Part shown: one piece after another, positions 36,181-46,674 of the stretch
Numbering within the stretch: the stretch's first letter is position 1
Layout: every line of letters starts with the position of its first letter
Source of the DNA: Henricia sp. BOLD:AAB3569
Lineage: Eukaryota > Echinodermata > Asteroidea > Spinulosida > Echinasteridae
Assembly (NCBI GenBank): GCA_037783545.1
Contig: JBBELK010000481.1
Location: 62,001 to 126,000, forward strand
Direction of reading: 5' to 3'
Length of the DNA: 64,000 nt
Made by a program: the position numbers and the translations under genes
The notes under the pieces: model-generated
The model's database searches: none
Seen by the model: the letters and a program-made list of their open reading frames with translations, nothing else
What the model was told of the DNA's origin: nothing

Positions 36181-36939
36181 GAATCCGTTTCATTACATTC
36201 GTCAGCATGCATCCCTGTTATTAATTTGAAAAACTGCGGAGTAAATTAAGATCGTCGTTTGAAAGTTTGGTAGGAATGGGACAGTCAAAAGGAACGGAAC
36301 CCAATAAAATTTCTGAAAAGTATAGAAATTGTTTCTTTTCGGCATAACATGACCGAATTGATTATATTACATCAAAATTACTCGGGCGTGAGTTGGCTCA
36401 AGACAACAGTCGGCTCACTCCACAGATTTGCGTGCGTTTCCTCAGGGTATTGTTACGTCGCTTTGCAGAGTGGAAATTCCCTGATATCTCAGGAAGGACT
36501 TCCATATGCTGTGAAGTATGTAAAAATCTGTTGTATCCTGAACCCACTCCCTCTCAAGTCCGAGCGCCGAACTGCAAAAGATGGCAACTTACATAAAGCG
36601 TACAGACTTAGGCAAGTGTTGTCCCTTCCTTTAAATACCTGTACATGCTTTTACACTACCACAGAAAGCAGTGCTGAATTGATTTGACTATTGGACAGCA
36701 ATGCTACATTCATAAACATTTTGTTGCATCTTTTATATTTGCATGTACACATGTCCATGCATATACATGTGATTGCACAACTGTGTATTTTATTTTAAAA
36801 AATACATGTTGTAAATTTAATAAATGCAAAATTTGTCAGTTATTTGTTACGGTACATGTACATGTAATTGCATCGTAGCAGTTTGTAAGCAAGTTCTCCA
36901 AAAGATACCGATAGTCAATGAAAATGCATTCACCCTTAA

Positions 36940-37840
36940 AGGAGCGTCACCAGGGTTTCTAGAAAATAGTTTTCGATGTAACTTACCAATATTATCAAGT
37001 AACTCCCATACACACCTCCCATGTCCAAAAAACCCGAAAACATTCGCGATTTCTAATAAAAAATTGAACAAAACTATCGAGTCGGCTTTCAGCGGATAAA
37101 CTTTGCATGAAGCCCGCCCTCTACAGTCTGAATACGCTCAGTATCAGGCTGAAGTCTTGACTCATGCATATGTATGTTCACCTTCGTAGTACTTTTAGTC
37201 TTGATATTTAATTTGTTTACATTAAATAATTTATTTAACAAAATGTGTAACGTATAAATTGTACTTGTGCTTAAAAATATTTTTCTTGATCAGCTAAGCA
37301 ACACAAAATGAAGAAAAATTAATTATATGTACGCGTTTATGAAGATAACACACGCACGCGGATATCAAACATGGCGCCCACGACTGCGCGACGTTGTCAT
37401 GGTTGTTGCGTTAGCCTACGTGCTTAAAAATGTTGATATTTTCTCACCCACAACCAAAATGACACTTATAAATCTTACATTTATAAAAAAGTTTATAGAC
37501 AAAATAAATTATTTATTTCAATAAAAGTGATAAACTTAACTGAAAATGTGTACGTTATTTTTATCAATAAGATAAATTCTTATTCAGATGATTGAGGGCG
37601 CTAGTCATGTAAATCGAAATCGCATTATGGACGAAACCGGGCCGTTGATACTGGAAAATTAGTTTACAAATAATCGGTGGATTTTCGACGATATCCTCGG
37701 AAATATGCGGCCTAGAAGCGCGGGAGTTTCAGTTTCGTAATCAGAAAAATATAACGGATGTTACGATATAAAAATCTCATGACCTATAAGGTAAGTCCCG
37801 GGGAGTTATGGGTAACAAAAAGTGATCTGGTCACACTCCT
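36940..37840. mobile_element. 901-bp element with TTAA target duplication
   Basis: The ends AGGAGCGTCACCAGGG and, inverted, AGGAGTGTGACCAGAT are flanked by TTAA at 36936-36939 and 37841-37844. TTAA duplications occur in piggyBac and Kolobok elements. The internal sequence encodes nothing I recognise. A shorter relative is at 42502-42846 and two ends meet at 60982. Confidence 0.75.
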
Positions 37841-38364
37841 TTAAGATTTGAAATGTGAACAAAAAACGTGTAAACAAAAAATAGAAAACACAAAGTCATT
37901 GAAATGTCATATTCACTGATCTGAGTACTCGCACTATTGTGTGTAGACTGAATAAAGCTGAATGCATTACACATTACAAATTGCCGACACATATTTCAAA
38001 AATAAGGGTGATGCGTTTTCATTGACTGTCTGTGTAATTTAATTTTCCATTTTAAAAATGGAAAAGAGTTACAATTAACATTAAATAAACAGTCAACATA
38101 TTTTGTTGTATGATTAAAAGAGATGTTTTATGTTGTGTTTAGCTTTTGTGTAAAATTATCCTATGAAAATATTGAAGTTCTTTTTGAAAATTAAACATTT
38201 GAGGCTTTCTCAACCTTGCGAGAAAATGCAATTTGGCTTGCGTCAGGAAGAATAAATATAAATTTGTCTTGCCCTACTTGACGCGACTCCCGATGTGACT
38301 TTATTAGCACTTTATACTCGTTGTTTCCCCGAGACTGAGAAAACCTCATAGCAATTAGCATATT

Positions 38365-38410
38365 CAGTTGGGACATGAACCCACGACCTCCTTACCACTG
38401 AGCTGGTTGG
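38365..38410 (-). repeat. tRNA-like fragment
   Basis: On the minus strand, AGCTCAGTGGTAAGG (A-box-like) is followed within a few bases by GTCGTGGGTTCATGTCCC (B-box-like). The anticodon region is missing, so this is not a working tRNA gene; a SINE-head or pseudo-tRNA remnant is likely. Confidence 0.45.
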
Positions 38411-38722
38411 TGTTGAGTACATGTAGCTGGTTCGAATCATACAGCAGCGAGTACTGCAACTGATAAAAGTGATTTGGCTTGCATCAACATCATTTAGGGG
38501 TTTTGTTTTCTCAGGTACAAAACTAAACAACTTTACAAGAATGAAAAAGCATTTTAATTTTCTGTGGCATAAACAAATATTTAAAAGTTAAATTGCTATT
38601 TTTTCTAGATTAGAAAAAGTTATCAACTTTCATTTGGTACCAAGAACTTAAAAATCCGTCAAGGATTAATGCCACTCGATGAAAAACAAGAAATATCAAA
38701 AGGCAGGCCCTGTTTTAAGACA

Positions 38723-39000
38723 TTTTTTATATTTTTCGGTATTTGTACATTGAACAAATATTTGAATAAAATTACCTCCTGGAATCAACAAATCATCCAA
38801 TTTTAAGATATACTTCCCACTTGCATTTCTGAGATAAATGATAAAATTACTGCATAAAGTAATGCACAAAATTACAGCGCGAGCAGTCCGTGCGTGGGAA
38901 GTATATCTTTAAATTCAATTATCTGTTGATTCCAGGAGGTAATTTCCTTCAAATCTTTGTTCAATGTATGGGAAAAAATACCTATTTTTCGTTACAGAAA
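38723..39000. mobile_element. Foldback (hairpin) element of about 280 bp
   Basis: Long inverted arms pair across a centre near 38858: ATTACCTCCTGGAATCAACA at 38774 against TGTTGATTCCAGGAGGTAAT near 38924, GATATACTTCCCAC against GTGGGAAGTATATC, and TACATTGAACAAATATTTGAA against the matching stretch at about 38951-38970. It encodes nothing. No target duplication was identified, so the class is unknown. Confidence 0.8.
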
Positions 39001-41252
39001 CACGTAAGCTTTATAAATTTGTTTTCTTGTGTAAATTAATTTTTATTCCTTTCACCCAAACATGGACAGTAAAAGCTTGCGGCCATTCAAACATTTTTGG
39101 AATTGGACTACGATTCCATTTTCAAAACAAAAGTCGTCTCTAAAATCTTGCAAATTTGATAGTTTGTAAGTTCTGCGTCCATTAACATTAAAAATGGTTG
39201 AGTACTCCCTGGAAACGCCAAAATAATGAAATTAATTCATTAAAAAAAATTGAATTATGATTCTAATTCTCAAATTGGAATCGCAACGGCTTCTAATCGA
39301 CTTTAGAGAGGATTCATCCCCAGAAAGATTACCATGCAGCACGGACACCGGGTTCATTACAGTGCACGGACACCCAGGATTTGCCTTTTTTTTATAATCT
39401 ATTAAAAAAACTTGTAAAAAATGTTAGTTTGATGATAAAAACACAAAATTGAGAGGACAAAATGTCATGATTGTACTAAGGAAACGCCTAGAATTGTTCA
39501 GAGTTGTCTCATATAGGTGAAAACGTTAATATGGTGTTGTAGAAACATACTATGCCTCCATGATAAACAGGAAAATAAATGTGGATGGGGGAATGCTAGC
39601 TGTTTAAAGTAAGCTGCAATGACCCACTTATGTATCTCGATGTTAATGTGGAATATTAGCTTCGTAAAACCCATTAAATTGTGCAGTGCATGTGAACATA
39701 TGGAAAATGGAAATGTAATCATGACCATGATGATAATTTGTGATTATATGCACGCAGCACGCCACAGAAAAATGCACATTCATATATTACAGAGCTCCAC
39801 ATCATTACATGTAAAATGTTGCGCATTTACCAAAAAGGCAAGTAGTATATCGGGAGTTAACTGTACCCCATTTGTGGTATGCCCCACCAGTAAGGTGGCT
39901 TCACTCATTGTTTTAAAACGATAAACTTAAACATGTACTTACACTATGTATAAATTACAAAATTTTGTGCAATCCTATCATTACGTACATACACTAAGAT
40001 TAGTGCAATTTTGTATAGTAATCCGTTACCACGTTTTACCTGCATTGGCGCGGTTGTACTGTTGCCAAAGTTATTCCAGGCGAATGCAAGTTAGGCCATT
40101 TTTCTTAGAAGATTGAGGTACCGGTGTCGGACGGGTAGAGACCTGTATGAAAATACAAAATTCATTTTAAATTACCAAGGAAAATCCACGCCTCGGGAAT
40201 AACAGTGTGAATCATGTATTGTAAGTACGTCAGTTTGTCATGATTTTAATGTGCCATTTAAACCTCAAAAGATAGGGCGTGCGACTAAACCTTCACACAA
40301 AATCACGCATTTTGACCTCTGACCTCGTAGTAAACTAAAACAGCACCTGGTCGAGATTCTTGTTACCGGGTCCTTTGGCTGTCTCACAATAATTAGCTCA
40401 TATAGGTTTGTGTACAACTTTTACAATCCTTTGAGTTTAGCTGGCCGAGTGCCAAGTTGCAGTCAATGAAGTGCAGATTAACTTGGCACATGTACAAAGT
40501 GAAAACAGGTTTGCAAGCAGCGCGTGTGTCTACACGGAGGCCGGTCCCTGGAGGGAAATGTGGAGGGTTCGAACCCTCGAGGGAAAACCTAATCTTGGCT
40601 TCAAGACCTTTGTCGTTTGTTTGTTCTCGTACTTGCGCGCCCTCTGTCGTGTGGTTGACGATACTTCCACAAAGGTCTTGGCTATTTGCGATGTGGATGC
40701 CATACAGCTAGATGTAGAAAACTAGAGTGTGCACTGGCTATTCAGTCCACGTGTGTGGACTGTGCAGACGTGGGCGGCGCCATGTTTGCTTAACGATATA
40801 AGTGCAAAATGGGCAACACACCTTTACTTTGCCCACCGTGCACCCATAGCTACCACACCGTGGAATGCAGTGCGTGGATTACCGTGATTGGTTCGTGCTA
40901 TGGCGACAGCGTCAACACGCCTTGAATCGTGAATATTGTCGCGCAATCAGATTTCTCAAGTCGGTATACTGGTCGAAACCAAAACATATACTGCACATTA
41001 AATCGGCTGTCGATCGGGCGCGGTTAAATGGCGTTTGACGGACCAAACACGACCGTAAACCGAATTGATTTCAAGTCGAGTTGCAACACTGCAACAGCGC
41101 GAGGTCAAATTTGCATACGACTGTCCGTCATGACTCACGTGAGTAAGTCGTTAGCGCGGTCTGGTTCCGACCACAACTAGACAGAATAGCACAGACCAGG
41201 GAAAACCTGGAAGGTTCGGACCGTGTGGAGGCACTTTTTTTATAGCCAAAAC
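39001..41252. other. No gene recognised
   Basis: This contains the direct-repeat partner (about 39530-39608) of the 30.13-kb segment, an 8-bp-stem hairpin CAGTCCAC-GTGT-GTGGACTG near 40756, and AGGGTTCGAACCCT, a palindromic B-box-like word, near 40566. Any 3' untranslated region of the lectin gene would lie just left of 41253, but I see no clear poly(A) signal there. Confidence 0.45.
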
Positions 41253-41650
41253 TCAGAAACCCTCAGGGGTTGTGAACACCGTCGGAACACGGCTAATGTG
41301 TATTTCTTTGTGTGACCACAAATTCACACGCCTCGCATTTCCGTTATGGTAAGTGCCTCGAGAAATACAACAATACATGTGTACCTCATTGTCACAAAGC
41401 CCTGGGGCATGAGCCTCGACTCCAACTTCAGCTATCATCAGAATCGCCTGTCTTGGCTGTACGCCAGGGTTCGTAGGGTCTATGTCCACGGTTACGTAGC
41501 GGGCCATTCTGGGCGGACCGCAGCGGAATGCAATAGTCGACCCGATCACAAGAGCTTGGTCTCTGGTTGCCGGCAAACCACATGCCGCGTTATGGGCGTA
41601 GCTAGAACTGTGACCGGCTCTTACTAAAGCACCGGTGAAACGACCTTTAC
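41253..41650 (-). CDS. F-type lectin, exon 4: C-terminal half of the lectin domain
   Basis: On the minus strand a pyrimidine-rich tract (TGCTATTTCTCTTTTCC…ACAG) ends at 41651 and the exon opens in phase 1. The translation includes NAACGLP, IGSTIAFRCGPP, RMARYVTVDI and AILMIAEVGVE. This is the order seen in F-type lectins (fucolectins): an NxxCG turn, a I(T/A)xxC strand, the (R)GRYVxVxI strand and the closing CEVxV strand. Here the usual Cys of the last strand is Ala (IAEVGV). The frame stays open to a stop at 41253. An alternative donor, GAG|GTACAC at 41384, would end the exon right after the domain at a codon boundary. Which end is used cannot be decided by eye. Confidence 0.82.
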
Positions 41651-42066
41651 CTGTACTCGGAAAAGAGAAATAGCAACATATATTAAAATTTCACAAGCAA
41701 CGTCCGGGCTGAAGAAAAAATAAAATTATTGATGGTTTTTGGAACACCTCCTCAAAAAATGAACAAAGGTATAAAAAAAAAACCGTGGCTTGTCATCCAA
41801 TCAAGTGAAAGAGGCTTGAAAAGGTCGAACATTTGTTCGTAAAAGCTTTTATAAAAAGGATCTGCCGAACCCGTTTTATTTGCATCATGTCCTCAAACAA
41901 GCAAATTTACATGCGTTCTCCTCTGATATTTCAAACACACAATTACAATTCTTACAAACATTTCCTAACCCTCGACAGCAAAATATAAATCGTAAGTGCT
42001 ATTTGGCCGAGCATCTGTTCTGATTGGTCAGTGCTGGTGAAGTATGAATAGGAGACTTTTTAGACG

Positions 42067-42183
42067 TTGGTGGCAGCATAGAAACCGGTCCTTTTCCATT
42101 GTTTACATCACGTTTGAGCTAAAGTGTGCATGCTCAATATGACGTAGACAATGAAGAAGGACCGGTTTCTTTGCTGCCACCAA
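42067..42183. mobile_element. 117-bp hairpin element in lectin intron 3
   Basis: The arms TTGGTGGCAGCATAGAAACC and the inverted GGTTTCTTTGCTGCCACCAA continue inwards through CGGTCCTT and CATTGT, with about 45-bp arms. Lying in an intron of the same transcription unit, it would fold in the pre-mRNA. I see no target duplication. Confidence 0.8.
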
Positions 42184-42353
42184 GCCTCTCAAAATTCTCC
42201 CATTGTCAGAAACAGATCCGTCTTCGATACATGTATTGACCAGTCCGAGAACAAACACGGCTAAATAGTGCTTATGGTTATTTTGCCGTCGCCGGCTAAG
42301 TATCAAGTAAATTGATACAGATATTAATACAGATGCAAGCTCCATCGACTTAC

Positions 42354-42449
42354 CGCGGCAGCAATTGTGACGCAGTGTAACGCTAACTCGTCCAAGGCAG
42401 TGTTCCATGCCAAGATCCAACACCCACCAAGGATGAAGATCGCCATCAA
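42354..42449 (-). CDS. F-type lectin, exon 3: PWW and RxxCC core
   Basis: This 96-bp exon lies between TATGTAG| and CCGCG|GTAAGT, phase 1 on both sides. Translation gives VDGDLHPWWVLDLG and RVSVTLRHNCCR. The PWWxxDLG strand and the adjacent cysteine pair after R-x-(D/N) are the signature of the F-type lectin fold. In eel agglutinin the fucose-binding pocket uses a His and two Arg residues around an RxDCC motif. Here the motif reads RHNCC: the Arg and Cys pair are kept, but Asp is replaced by Asn, so sugar specificity may differ. The 5' intron (42450-42973) is largely made of a TTAA transposon. Confidence 0.88.
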
Positions 42450-42501
42450 CTACATACAATGTATAAAATAACATACACTACACAGACAAGCTTTATATTA
42501 A

Positions 42502-42846
42502 AGGAGTTGTTCAGATTTTTCTAGAAAATGGATTTCATTCTAACCCAACAATCATATAAAATGCCTCCCCAAAATACTATCAATGGAAAGAAAACGGGTA
42601 ATTTGCAATCTCCAATTTGGACATGAAATCAAAAAGGTTGGTGTGATCACTGCACTGCTTTGTGGAGCAGATAAATTAGTTCACTAAACATCGGTGTTTT
42701 TTGACGATATCCTTGAAAATATACCGATTGAAAGCGTGAAATTTCAGAATGGTAATTAGACAAATATGACACCATAATATGAGGTCAAAATCTCAACACC
42801 CATGGGAAAAAATGAGGGCTCAAAAATGTGATCTGGACACGCTCCA
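42502..42846. mobile_element. 345-bp TTAA-flanked element in lectin intron 2
   Basis: TTAA lies at 42498-42501 and 42847-42850. The ends are AGGAGTTGTTCAGAT and, inverted, TGGAGCGTGTCCAGATCAC. It is related to 36940-37840 (shared TTTTCTAGAAAAT, GACGATATCCT and GTGATCTGG). It makes up about two thirds of the intron. Confidence 0.75.
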
Positions 42847-42973
42847 TTAAATCACTTCAAGTTTTCTTCAGATTATCTGAGGGTGTCTGGAAACATAATG
42901 AGCTCGAGCTCGGCGCGAACGATACGATTTGTCCGCTGTATAGTGCACCAGTCTCCGTTTGTGAGAATCATAC

Positions 42974-43096
42974 CTGAGTGAAAGAACGTGTCCAGGCGAC
43001 CGTCCACAGCCAATTTTCCCGGGTACCTGCCATAGTAGTCGCTGCTACTCCATGTTGATTTCCCAACGACTGGTATTGTTTCTACCAGCTCCGATT
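42974..43096 (-). CDS. F-type lectin, exon 2: start of the lectin domain
   Basis: This 123-bp exon runs from AATAAACAG| to CACTCAG|GTATGA on the minus strand, phase 1 on both sides. Translation includes VGKSTWSSSDYYGRYPGKLA followed by VDGRLDTFFHS. It matches the conserved opening of F-type lectins: a GKxAxQSS-like strand, then the A(V/T)DGxxDTxFxx calcium and domain-core region. The alternative frames are stopped. The acceptor has a weak pyrimidine tract, but the codon phase joins perfectly to exon 3 and to the proposed exon 1. Confidence 0.85.
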
Positions 43097-44129
43097 CTGT
43101 TTATTGAGGTAATGGGGTTTATTAGATTTCTCACAATATAGAACCATGTTTCAGACAATAGACCGTGTAAGTTGACCTCGTGAGCGTGCGGGACTCCGCG
43201 AGACTCGTCGACTTCCGAGGACCTCGTATATAAGTGTCAACACATGCAGCGACCGTTTTTTCGGTACCATTTCCGCACGAAGTAAAAATTAGTAGTTTCA
43301 CCTACCGATTCGGTGTCCATTGTAAGAAATCTTAAAATCCCATTTATTACCTGTGCGAAAGGTTAAATTGAGCAAAAAGTTTACAAATTTTTTATTTGAC
43401 CTTTTATTTCCGTCACCGAGATAAACTGGTAACCCTACACGCCATAGAAAAACCACACAGCCATGACAGCGCGTCGCTGGTAGTACGCAAGAGGCGCGAA
43501 TATTTTGGCGCCGTGTAGTTTGCGCGGTTACGTTGCATTATAGCCGTTTCTTAAAAGTTATTGACTCGGCTTCAGACGGTCTTTGCGATTTCTGTCTTGT
43601 ACGATTTGTGCCTATGTATACTTTAATTTTTCGGGGGATTGTTGGTGGTTTCATCTACTCTCAACAGATGCGAACGTTCAAGTTGACGTTCAAACCAGAT
43701 ATTTGATTCAGCAACACTAATATTTCTGAGATGCACCAAGCCAGTGAGCCTGCTATTCGTAAAGGTACTTGCAAACCGGAAACAAAATTTGTATGTGTTT
43801 GTGACAAACTCGGACAATATTTTCTTCATTTTATTTATTAAATCGATAGATTTTAAGGTGCCTCTTCCATGTATTGGCGTTTGGGCGTTTAAAAACGCGG
43901 TACGATACGGTAAAGTGATAATTCAAAGAAGATCGTCATGCACAACGTTAAAACCCCATTGCCATTCCCTGACTGGTCCCCGGAAGTGTGACTCGCCGCG
44001 AGACTTACACGGTCTATTGGCAATGGCCAAATTTATTAAAAAGTAGTTTATAAACGATAGATGTCTCTCGAAAAAAATTTTCCAGACTTGTGATTGGTTG
44101 TTCACTTTTGAAAGTGCATTTTTGAAATT
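43097..44129. other. Intron 1 sequence of the lectin gene, no feature recognised
   Basis: If the signal-peptide exon is correct, this begins the 12.2-kb intron 1 (43097-55309). Short frames here show no known motif. Confidence 0.4.
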
Positions 44130-44320
44130 GAGGCCTGCTTCAAACGTCGTGCTTCTGCCGTCTCGAACTCAATAACTTAAGTTAGAAAATGTTCAATTAC
44201 GTGCAAGAGCGCGGCAGGAGCACGACGTTTGACGCAAATGTTTTTATTAAGTTCGACTCTGCCGTGCTACACAACGTTGCGTCAAACGTCGTGCTATCGT
44301 CGTGTCGAATAAAAATAAAT
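44130..44320. repeat. Cluster of the GCGTCAAACGTCGTG motif, alternating orientation
   Basis: Three copies of a roughly 35-bp word lie here: GCTTCAAACGTCGTGCTTCT near 44138, CACGACGTTTGACGC near 44221 (inverted) and GCGTCAAACGTCGTGCTA near 44280. They are joined by TGCCGT(C/G)TCGAA. The whole is an inverted copy of about 50230-50455. Confidence 0.85.
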
Positions 44321-44393
44321 TCGTACTTCGGCTTGACGTATTTGAAATGCGCATGCGCAAGCACATACTCGAGGATTAAAACGGCAAACAAAC

Positions 44394-44576
44394 ATGTCTT
44401 CAAATCCAAAATGGCGACGGCGCGGAGCGCAGCGCATTTTGTCAGGAAGATGCACCAGGGTGCCGCGGTGTGTACCGGTGCAAACGAAAGCGTTTCGTTG
44501 GCTAATTCGTCGACGGAAAATGCTTATCCGTTGGGAAATGTTTGGGAAGTCGATATTTACTCACGGAGATTATTAA
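44394..44576 (+). other. Small basic open frame, unassigned
   Basis: This 60-codon frame begins MSSNPKWRRRGAQRILSG and is rich in Arg (about one residue in five). It follows the motif cluster immediately. I know no family like it, and there is no promoter, splice or duplication evidence that it is expressed. It is listed only because it is unusually basic for a chance frame. Confidence 0.15.
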
Positions 44577-45301
44577 CTTGATTTGAAAAGTTTTTGGTCG
44601 AAAGTTGAAACTTTGTAATTGTAATGCTAATCATGTTTTAATTGTTTCCCCTCTTCCTGCAGGATCCTGCAGGATCCCCCATAGTTGTTTTATGCCCCGC
44701 TATAGGGTGGGGATTTTGAGACAGAACTCGAATCTGTAGTGCAGCTGAGAGCATAATGCGCATGTTTTGCACTCCTGGGTGAGGATTTTGTCACCACCTA
44801 CATTTTACCCCAGGGATGGAAATTTTGTTACTTGAAAAGGGTTGAAAAGGGACAATTATCCACCTCTTTTTAAGGTTTATTTTCATTATTACAGCTTTTT
44901 AAAGTCACTTTTTTTCAAATTCGCGTTCACTCAAAGTTTATTGCACCCAGTTTCGTTGTCGCGCACTTTTCATTCACGTGTATTCCTTTTTAAAGGAATT
45001 CAAGACTATCCATTCCTAAGCTGAATTTCTAACTTTTTTTCAAATATATATTTTTCGTTTATGAATATATCAATTTCAACATTTGAACCCGCAAATTTAA
45101 ATGCAAATTTGATTAATTCGCATACTTTTCTTTGATTGGAACTTGTTCAATGAATTATTGAGTTTGTCAATAGACTACTAAAGTCAGTGGCCATGGTAAT
45201 TGGGGCTAAACATTCGCTGGTAATCTGTGTAAACTAATGAAACCGAATGGCTCTTTTTGAGGTAAGCACTTTTGTCGAACCACCAAAATTACATCGCACT
45301 T

Positions 45302-45449
45302 AATAGAGCTTCTGCACCGGCGGCCATGACATGGGTAGGTTTTCCTATTTAAATGATGTAACAATAGAACCACAGAGCACCTACTCATGCATGATACACG
45401 GTGACAATATGACTGCCCCCTGTCATGGCCGCCGTGCAAAGGCTCTATT
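45302..45449. mobile_element. 148-bp MITE in the foldback loop
   Basis: Terminal inverted repeats AATAGAGC…TGCAC…GGCGGCCATGACA are found at both ends (right end GCCGTGCAAAGGCTCTATT). Internal ATTTAAATGATGTAACA matches a half copy at about 32215-32272. No target duplication is certain. Confidence 0.75.
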
Positions 45450-45846
45450 GATATGAATGATCAACCCGTAACGTCATGTGAATTTGCATAAACGACTGGC
45501 GGTACAGTTTTGTTCTGTTTTTTTCACAATGCCTGCACGTGTTGTGAATAATTGTGTACATAATCCCAACAATCTCAGTGCGAGGCGCGTACAAAAATTA
45601 TCTTGGATCTTGTACGAGTTTTCTTATTACATGTAGTTATTTAATCACGAAATTATGACGTAATATATAATTTTTGCTATCCTAACTGCACGAAAGGGCG
45701 AACGTTGCGCCGCTAAAATGCACCTCGTGGCAGTGGGTGGCGCGCATGCCGAAGCTTCTAAATATTCACTATTGAATATTCATGCTATGACGATGTCATT
45801 TTGGTGGTATGACATCAGTGCCTACTCTTTTTGAATGCTGATGTAA

Positions 45847-46070
45847 GGCCTGCGTCAAACGTCGTTTTTCTACCCTCTCGAATGCAATTCATTTAGGTGC
45901 GACAAAAGCGCGAAGGTGTTTGCACTTGCGTCAAACGTCAAATTTAATTGTCAAATGTCAGTCTTATTTAATTGTGGAAGAAAATGTATGCCCGGCCAAT
46001 TTAGGGATACATATCATTCAATTTAAACATCCAACTCATTTTATTTCAGTTGAAAATGGATGTTCCCTTA
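45847..46070. repeat. Inverted copy of the 50455-50690 motif segment
   Basis: GGCCTGCGTCAAACGTCG, GCGTCAAACGTCAAATTTAA, ATGCCCGGCCAATTTAGG and CATCCAACTCATTT correspond, inverted, to the matching words at 50.45-50.69 kb. It lies in the loop of the 2-kb foldback. Confidence 0.85.
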
Positions 46071-46674
46071 CATCAGCATTCAAAAAGAGTTATTCGATTT
46101 CATTAGTTTTTACAGATTAGCAGCGAATGTTTAGCCCCAATTACCATGGCCATTGACTTTAGTAGGCCTAGTCTATTGACAAACTCAATAATTCATTGCG
46201 AACAAGTTCCAATGAAAGAAAAGTATACAAATTAATCAACTAGGCAAAATTTGCATTTAAATTTTAATTGCGGGTTCAAATGTTAAAATTTATTATTCAT
46301 AAACAAAACAAATCAATTTAGAAATTCAGCTTAGGAATGGATAGTCTTGTATGCCTTTAAAAATGAATAATCGTGAATGAAAAGAATAAGTGAATGCACG
46401 AAAACGAAACTGGGTGCAATAAACTTTGACGCGAATTTGAAAAAGAGTGAATTTGAAAACCTGTTATTAAATGAAAATGAACCTTAGAAAGAGGTGGAAT
46501 TGTCCCTTTTCAAGTAACAAGATTTCCATCCCTGGGGTAAAATGTATAGGTGGTGACAAAATCCTCACCCAGGACTAGGAGTGCAAAACATGCGCATTTT
46601 GCTCTCAGTTGCAATACAGATTTGAGTTCTGTCTCAAAATCCCCATCCTATAGGCCTAGCGGGGCATGCATAAA

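Larger units (their letters stand above)
44687..46674. mobile_element. 2-kb foldback with about 550-bp inverted arms
   Basis: The left arm, 44687-45228, pairs with the right arm, 46111-46674, with moderate divergence and small indels. Matches include GATTTTGAGACAGAACTC with GAGTTCTGTCTCAAAATC, TTGCACCCAGTTTCG with CGAAACTGGGTGCAA, and CCATGGTAATTGGGGC with GCCCCAATTACCATGG. The outer arm shares CGCATGTTTTGCAC, GATTTTGTCACC and TACCCCAGGG-like words with the TTA MITE at 32963, so it looks like a larger member of that family. The 882-bp loop holds other MITE pieces and no transposase. Confidence 0.85.

Noticed and set aside
40441-40590. Possible tRNA with GGCCGAGTG and GGTTCGAACCC boxes
   Set aside because: The boxes are more than 100 bases apart, there is no acceptor-stem pairing and no cloverleaf can be drawn.
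41346-41627. Plus-strand 93-codon frame over the lectin exon
   Set aside because: It is antisense to the well-supported minus-strand lectin exon and has no known motif. The GTAAGT near 41349 on the plus strand is coincidental.
45529-45636. Short frame MPARVVNNCVHNPNN… in the 2-kb foldback loop
   Set aside because: It resembles a THAP start only in its first residues, has one Cys, and stops after 35 codons.
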